Assembly (NCBI GenBank): GCA_949291655.1
Contig: CASEWT010000003.1
Coordinates: forward strand, 1 to 51,538
Length of the DNA stretch: 51,538 nucleotides
Direction: 5' to 3'
DNA from: an uncultured Bacillota bacterium
Lineage (GTDB): Bacteria > Bacillota_I > Bacilli_A > RFN20 > CAG-826
Notes under the pieces: model-generated
Databases searched by the model: none
Told to the model about the DNA's origin: nothing
What the model saw: the letters and a program-made list of their open reading frames with translations, nothing else
Position numbers and translations under genes: made by a program
In this document: positions 46,997-51,538 of the stretch, one piece after another
How positions within the stretch are numbered: the first letter of the stretch is position 1
How the letters are laid out: the number at the start of each line of letters is the position of its first letter

Positions 46997-47002
46997 ATTA
47001 TA
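46997..47002 (-). promoter_or_regulatory. -10 box of the leaderless lacI-type gene
   Basis: Minus strand consensus TATAAT, then AAGGTCA, then the ATG. The -35 region is weak. Confidence 0.65.
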
Positions 47003-47027
47003 GAAGAAAGAGGAATTTACTTAACAT

Positions 47028-48713
47028 ATGAAGAAAGAAGCCATCCTCCACGTAAGCGAATCCCCTATGGCCGAACCTCTTTCGCCGTCTTCGTTTTTCC
47101 TCCGGCTTCGCCTTGCGAGGGAAGACGAGAACGCCAAGGTCGTTATCCACTATGGAGAAAAGTACTCTTTCCAGGAAAAACGCGATCAGGTAGAAATGCC
47201 CCTCGTGAGGAAAAGCCGGGAGTTTTCCTATTTCGAGTCGGCGATTCCCTTGCAAAGCCGCCGCTTGGCCTACATTTTCGAAATTTCGGTCAGGGACGAG
47301 CACTACTACCTTTCCGAAAGGGGATTGACCGCGAGTTACGACTTCGCCAAGGCCTATGAGGATTTTTTCCAGTTCTCATATATCCACGAAGAGGATGTAT
47401 TTCACTTGCCCGATTGGGCATCGAAAGCCGTTTTCTATCAAATCTTTCCCGATCGTTTCGCGATGGGAAAAAAGGAAAAGGACACGGGTTATATCAACTT
47501 AAAATGGGGAGATAAGCCAACGAACAAATCCTTTGCCGGCGGCGACATCAAAGGGATAGCCGACCATTTGGATTATCTTGCCGACCTCGGAATCAACGCC
47601 CTTTATCTCACGCCCATCTTCCGTTCGAACAGCTACCACAAATACGACACCATCGACTACATGCAGATCGATCCTGAACTCGGGACGGAGGAAGATCTCC
47701 GCGCCTTGATAGCCAAGGCCCATGCCAAAGGGATCAGGATCGTCCTAGACGCCGTCTTCAATCACATTTCCTCCGATTCGCCTTTCTTCCAAGACGTCGT
47801 CGAAAAGGGGCGGTCTTCACCCTACTACCACTGGTTCTTCGTTCGCGGCGACCGTCCGGACATTGCCAAGGGAAACTACGAATATTTCTCGGTTTGCCCC
47901 TATATGCCGAAACTGAACCCCGAAAATAGTGAATGCGCTGCTTATCTCATTGAGGTAGCCAAACATTACCTCCGCCTTGGCATCGACGGGTGGCGGCTTG
48001 ACGTCGCCGACGAAGTCCCCCACTCCTTTTGGCGAAAGTTCCGGGTAGCCATCAAGGCGGAATTCCCCTCATCCATCATCATTGGGGAGCATTGGCACAA
48101 TGCCCATTCCTTCCTTTCCGGAAACGAGTTCGACGGGGTGATGAATTATCCGTTGACCTATGCCATCGCCGATTACCTGATAAAAGGGAAACTTACGGCA
48201 GAAGAAGCCGCCGGGCGCCTCGAAGAGCTTTATGTCCGTTACCGGCCCTCGATGCTTCCGGCCATGCTGAACCTCCTTGATAGCCACGACACCCACCGCT
48301 TCCTCACTTTGGCCAACGGCAGGATCGAGACCCTTGATGCCGCCTTGGCGATCCTCTTCTTCTACCCAGGGATGCCTTGCCTCTATTACGGGACCGAAAT
48401 CCCGATGGAAGGAGGTTACGACCCCGACTGCCGGCGTTGCTTCCCTTGGGAACGAGCAAATGATGAAAACACCCACAAAAAGCTTTTGAATTCTTTGATT
48501 TTGCTTAGAAACAGCGAAGTTTTGGCCCATGGAAGCTTCCGGGCGGAAGAAGAAAACGGCCTATTGAAAATCACGCGTTCCCACAACGGAAAATCCCTCG
48601 TCCTTTATGTCAACGGCTCTAGAAAGGCCCATCCCATCTCCTCTGAATCCCTAATCGCAAGCCGTTATGAAGGCGGCTATCTAGAACCATTCGGTTTCCT
48701 TATCAGGAGGTAA
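47028..48713 (+). CDS. Cytoplasmic GH13 alpha-glucan hydrolase (neopullulanase/cyclomaltodextrinase type)
   Basis: 561 residues without signal peptide. The N-terminal ~120 residues are a beta domain like the N module of cyclomaltodextrinases, then the (beta/alpha)8 barrel. GH13 regions are all present: DAVFNH (241-246), GWRLDVADE with nucleophile D325, GEHWHNA with acid/base E354, and LLDSHDTHR with D421. The Tyr/Pro-rich FYQIFPDRF opening of the barrel is typical of GH13_20. It should cut imported maltodextrins or cyclodextrins inside the cell. An AAGAGG sequence is 14 nt before the ATG, longer than usual. The malE start is 4 nt past its stop, so the two are one operon. Confidence 0.93.
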   Translation: MKKEAILHVSESPMAEPLSPSSFFLRLRLAREDENAKVVIHYGEKYSFQEKRDQVEMPLVRKSREFSYFESAIPLQSRRLAYIFEISVRDEHYYLSERGLTASYDFAKAYEDFFQFSYIHEEDVFHLPDWASKAVFYQIFPDRFAMGKKEKDTGYINLKWGDKPTNKSFAGGDIKGIADHLDYLADLGINALYLTPIFRSNSYHKYDTIDYMQIDPELGTEEDLRALIAKAHAKGIRIVLDAVFNHISSDSPFFQDVVEKGRSSPYYHWFFVRGDRPDIAKGNYEYFSVCPYMPKLNPENSECAAYLIEVAKHYLRLGIDGWRLDVADEVPHSFWRKFRVAIKAEFPSSIIIGEHWHNAHSFLSGNEFDGVMNYPLTYAIADYLIKGKLTAEEAAGRLEELYVRYRPSMLPAMLNLLDSHDTHRFLTLANGRIETLDAALAILFFYPGMPCLYYGTEIPMEGGYDPDCRRCFPWERANDENTHKKLLNSLILLRNSEVLAHGSFRAEEENGLLKITRSHNGKSLVLYVNGSRKAHPISSESLIASRYEGGYLEPFGFLIRR

Positions 48714-48717
48714 AAGC

Positions 48718-50205
48718 ATGAAAAGGAAGTTCGTCGTCCCTCTCGGCGCCGCCATCGCCGCCATCCTCGTCTCGTGCGGAGGCACGGAGCAATCCTCCCT
48801 CCCGAGCCAACCAAACGAAACCGGAGGCAATTCGGAAATCGTCGACGCGGACGAAAACACCCCAGTCTTCTCCGTCTTTAACGGCGAACTCGAGCGTAAC
48901 ATCAAGATCCAGGTCCTTGAAAACGATACGGCCAAGGAACTCGGCTATCTCGACGAACTGCTCGATGCTTTCAACGAAAAGTACGCCGAATACGGAATCG
49001 AGGCCGTCGACGCGAACATCGACCAATATAGCGATTTGGCCCAAGACGGTCCCTACGGTTATGGTCCCGACGTCCTTTACCAGGCCAACGACGTCATCAT
49101 GAAATACACCGAAGCCCGGCACGTCTACCCCATTCCTTCTTGGGAAGTGGAGGCTTTCGAAAACCTTCCCGAAGCGGCAGTCAAGGCTTACCAAGGGGTC
49201 GATAGCGGCGTCCGTTACACCTACGGCGTCCCAATCAACGCCCAGGCCGGGATGCTCTTCTATCGGAAAGACATGGTCCCCGAAAATAGCGACGCGAACC
49301 AAAATGGCACGCCCGACATGGTCGAAAGCTGGAATGCCCTCTGGAAATACAGCAAGGACATCAATGCCGCCGATCCGACCAAACGGGGATACGCCAAGGC
49401 CCTTTACGACGTCTATTTCTCAAGCGGCTACCTCTTTTCCTACGGGGCTTACGTCTTCGGCGACGACGGGCAGAACCCCCTCGACATCGGCTTCAACAAG
49501 GGCGAGGCCTGGAAAGGCGCCCAAATCATCCGCCAGCTGGCCGAAGTCATTGGCCCGACTTGCGTCGACGACTCCATCAACACGACGTGCTATGGGCAAT
49601 TGGCCCGCGGGGAGATCTTCGCGACGATGACGACGCCCGACGTCACGGAAAACTTCATAACCGAGATGAGGGCCCAATACGAAACTGAAGGGCTTAGCTA
49701 CGCGGAAGCCGATGCCAAGGCCCGGGAGAATCTCGTCATCGCCGGCTTGCCCCAGCTACCCGCCTCGGGCGACCTCTCGGAAGAAGACCCCGAGCTCATC
49801 GACATGCAAGCCATGGGCGGCATCAACGGCTATGCCATCTCGGCCTACACCAAAGTTCCGAACGCCGCCTTGGAGTTCGTGAAGTTTGCTACTTCATATG
49901 AGATGGTCAAGCTCCGGGAAGAGATGCTCGGCGTCGCCCCTTGCCGGGAAGACGTCGTCGCCGAGAGCGACTCGGCCATTTCCGAGAATATCTACTCACG
50001 CCTCGAGAGCGGACTCATCACCCTCATGCCCTCGATCAGCGAAGTCGCCCAGATCTGGACGCCGGGCGAAAGCTTCAACAAAGACCTCGCGACCGACCCG
50101 ACGCGGGCCCCGGCCGACCAGAAATACAAGACCCAAGAGGACTACCAAAAGGGTTTGGACGACATGTGCGACCAAATCCTCGAAGCCATCACGACATTGG
50201 CCTAG
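48718..50205 (+). CDS. malE: Maltose/maltodextrin-type substrate-binding lipoprotein (SBP family 1)
   Basis: Lipobox LVSC gives Cys20. Family-1 binding-protein features are a first strand IKIQVLEND, YGYGPDVLYQANDVIMKYTEA, the YGVPINAQAGMLFYRKDMV motif close to the classical Y-x-x-P segment, and GGINGYAISAYTKVPNAALEFVKF near the hinge. 495 residues, somewhat longer than ~400. AGGAGG lies 6-8 nt before the ATG. It is placed directly after GH13 and before malF, so the substrate is most likely maltodextrin; the sugar is inferred from context. Anchored to the outer face of the cell membrane. Confidence 0.9.
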   Translation: MKRKFVVPLGAAIAAILVSCGGTEQSSLPSQPNETGGNSEIVDADENTPVFSVFNGELERNIKIQVLENDTAKELGYLDELLDAFNEKYAEYGIEAVDANIDQYSDLAQDGPYGYGPDVLYQANDVIMKYTEARHVYPIPSWEVEAFENLPEAAVKAYQGVDSGVRYTYGVPINAQAGMLFYRKDMVPENSDANQNGTPDMVESWNALWKYSKDINAADPTKRGYAKALYDVYFSSGYLFSYGAYVFGDDGQNPLDIGFNKGEAWKGAQIIRQLAEVIGPTCVDDSINTTCYGQLARGEIFATMTTPDVTENFITEMRAQYETEGLSYAEADAKARENLVIAGLPQLPASGDLSEEDPELIDMQAMGGINGYAISAYTKVPNAALEFVKFATSYEMVKLREEMLGVAPCREDVVAESDSAISENIYSRLESGLITLMPSISEVAQIWTPGESFNKDLATDPTRAPADQKYKTQEDYQKGLDDMCDQILEAITTLA

Positions 50206-50211
50206 AAAACC

Positions 50212-51538
50212 ATGGAAAACGGCAAAATCACCAGCAAAAGTCTCTCAGAAAGGACAAAAGCTTTCTTTCAAAGCCTCGGCTCTTCCCTTGCCGGGAAAGC
50301 CAAGAGGTTTGCCGCGGCGGCTCGCGAGAAAGGGAATTCCTTCCTCGACTTCTTCGCCCAGGCCGACTGGAAGGTAGCCCTCTCCTTGCTCTTCATGGGG
50401 GCCGGGAACATCCTTTATGGCCAAATCGCCAAAGGCATTATCTTCTTCCTTATTGAAGTCCTCTTCGTCCTCTTCATGGTTTTCCTCGGTGGAGGGTATC
50501 TAGAGGGCCTGATTACCCTCGGGACGGTCAAGACCGATACGTGGGCCGGCATCCAAGGCGACAATTCGATTGTCTTCATGCTGATGGGCATCCTGACGAT
50601 CTTTGCCATCATTCTCTTCGTCGTCTGCTACACCACATCCCTCAAAAGCGCCCTTCGGGCCCGGGAAGCCGTCCTCAAGGGGAACAAGCCCCGCACCTTC
50701 ATGGAGGACATCGCCGCCCTTTCCGGCCGTTCCTTTCCGGCCGTTGCCCTCGTCATTCCTCTCCTTGGAGTAGCCCTTTTCTCCGTCCTTCCGATCGTCA
50801 TGACGATCCTCGTGGCTTTCACCAATTACGGAGGGACGATCCAAGTTCCGGCCTATCTCGTCGACTATGTCGGCCTCGAGAACTTCGTCACCATCTTCTC
50901 CGCGACGAACATCGGGGAGACCTTCTTCCGCATTCTTGGTTGGAACATCCTTTGGGCCTTCCTATCGACCTTCGTCAATTACTTCCTCGGGCTTGGTCTG
51001 GCCCTTCTCCTCTCGAAGAAGTGCGTGAAGGGAAAAGCCTTCTGGCGGGCCTTCCCCATTCTGGCTTATGCCATCCCCGGCTTCATTACCCTCATTGCCT
51101 TCAAATTCATGTTCTCGGTTTCCGGGCCCATCAACTACTACATTACATCCGGCCACCTTTTCGACGATAGGACCATCGACTTCCTCGGGATGGACAGCAC
51201 CTGGTCGGCCCGCTTCATCGGGCTGGCCGTCAATGCTTGGCTCACCGTCCCGACGACGATGCTTCTGGCAACCGGGATTCTCTCGAACGTCCAAGCCGAC
51301 CTCTACGAGGCGGCCGACATCGACGGAGCGAGCAAGACCCGCCAGTTCTTCGACATAACCCTCCCCTACGTCATCTTCGCCACGACGCCGACGCTCATCT
51401 CCCAGTTCATTGGAAACTTCAACAATTTCGGAACCTTCTATTTCCTCCGCGGCTCGATCATCTCCGAAGGCTATTTCCAGGCTTCGGACACCGATCTTCT
51501 CATCAATTGGCTTTACCGCCTCTCCCTTGATGGGAACA
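50212..51538 (+). CDS. malF: Maltose/maltodextrin ABC permease MalF (runs off the right edge)
   Basis: First membrane subunit of the importer; 442 codons are present and the frame is open to the last base. An N-terminal ~45-residue polar stretch precedes a hydrophobic hairpin (AGNILYGQIAKGIIFF), then further helices. The EAA loop (YEAADIDGASKTRQFFDITL), which contacts the ATPase, is complete, followed by QFIGNFNNFGTFYFL. MalF of this length with an added N-terminal segment is common in low-GC Gram-positives. The ATG is 6 nt after the malE stop with no good Shine-Dalgarno, so translation is probably coupled to malE. MalG and the ATPase would lie beyond the window. Confidence 0.92.
   Translation, partial: MENGKITSKSLSERTKAFFQSLGSSLAGKAKRFAAAAREKGNSFLDFFAQADWKVALSLLFMGAGNILYGQIAKGIIFFLIEVLFVLFMVFLGGGYLEGLITLGTVKTDTWAGIQGDNSIVFMLMGILTIFAIILFVVCYTTSLKSALRAREAVLKGNKPRTFMEDIAALSGRSFPAVALVIPLLGVALFSVLPIVMTILVAFTNYGGTIQVPAYLVDYVGLENFVTIFSATNIGETFFRILGWNILWAFLSTFVNYFLGLGLALLLSKKCVKGKAFWRAFPILAYAIPGFITLIAFKFMFSVSGPINYYITSGHLFDDRTIDFLGMDSTWSARFIGLAVNAWLTVPTTMLLATGILSNVQADLYEAADIDGASKTRQFFDITLPYVIFATTPTLISQFIGNFNNFGTFYFLRGSIISEGYFQASDTDLLINWLYRLSLDGN

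Noticed and set aside
1-51538. tRNA, rRNA, tmRNA, CRISPR or insertion-sequence features
   Set aside because: No T-loop GGTTCGA-type blocks in a cloverleaf context, no regular repeat-spacer pattern and no transposase or integrase reading frame were found by eye.

Overview
Most of this window (about position 870 to the right edge) reads as one uncultured, GC-rich member of the Bacillota, probably with Mollicutes/Erysipelotrichia affinity and a gut-type lifestyle. Clues are CIRCE-controlled heat-shock genes, a ClpB without its N-terminal domain, many diacyl-type lipoproteins with Ser/Thr-rich linkers, a peptide transporter with enlarged subunits, a flavodiiron protein, and a TPP riboswitch in front of an ECF thiamine transporter. 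TGA acts as a stop, so the code is not the Mycoplasma code. The taxonomic guess is inference. The first ~870 bases are different: A/T-rich codon use and a larB-larC fragment that stops abruptly inside larC and runs into the middle of an oppositely oriented glycosidase. That is most simply an assembly chimera.

Layout. 1-870: foreign-looking larB/larC ends. 870-1500: 5' part of a GH2 glycosidase (minus), divergent from an M24 peptidase. 2.8-5.8 kb: flavodiiron protein, Hsp20 under two CIRCE boxes, YbaK-type deacylase, small membrane protein. 5.9-17.3 kb: oppA-B-C-D-F operon (minus) that continues into a membrane protein and a secreted M6-like metalloprotease, linking extracellular proteolysis to peptide uptake. 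17.4-32.3 kb: surface-protein region with a second M6-like protease, several large lipoproteins and a 1144-residue repeat protein. 32.5-36.3 kb: PIN-domain protein, a 46-residue peptide gene with an elaborate control region, an HTH-membrane protein and an esterase. 36.3-43.1 kb: clpB, then hypB / giant Fe-S flavoprotein / hypA, and an unknown gene. 43.1-44.4 kb: TPP riboswitch and a fused ThiT. 44.5 kb to the end: an alpha-glucan locus with a starch-binding-like lipoprotein, short LacI repressor, cytoplasmic GH13 hydrolase, MalE and MalF, running off the right edge.

How the parts work together. The window supports a heterotroph living on peptides (surface proteases plus Opp) and alpha-glucans (binding lipoprotein, MalEF, GH13, LacI control), with imported thiamine, O2/NO detoxification by the flavodiiron protein and HrcA-type heat-shock control. 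Several genes have no Shine-Dalgarno and carry a -10 hexamer 6-7 nt before the start codon, so leaderless mRNAs are likely in this lineage. No tRNA, rRNA, CRISPR array, insertion sequence or prophage gene was seen.
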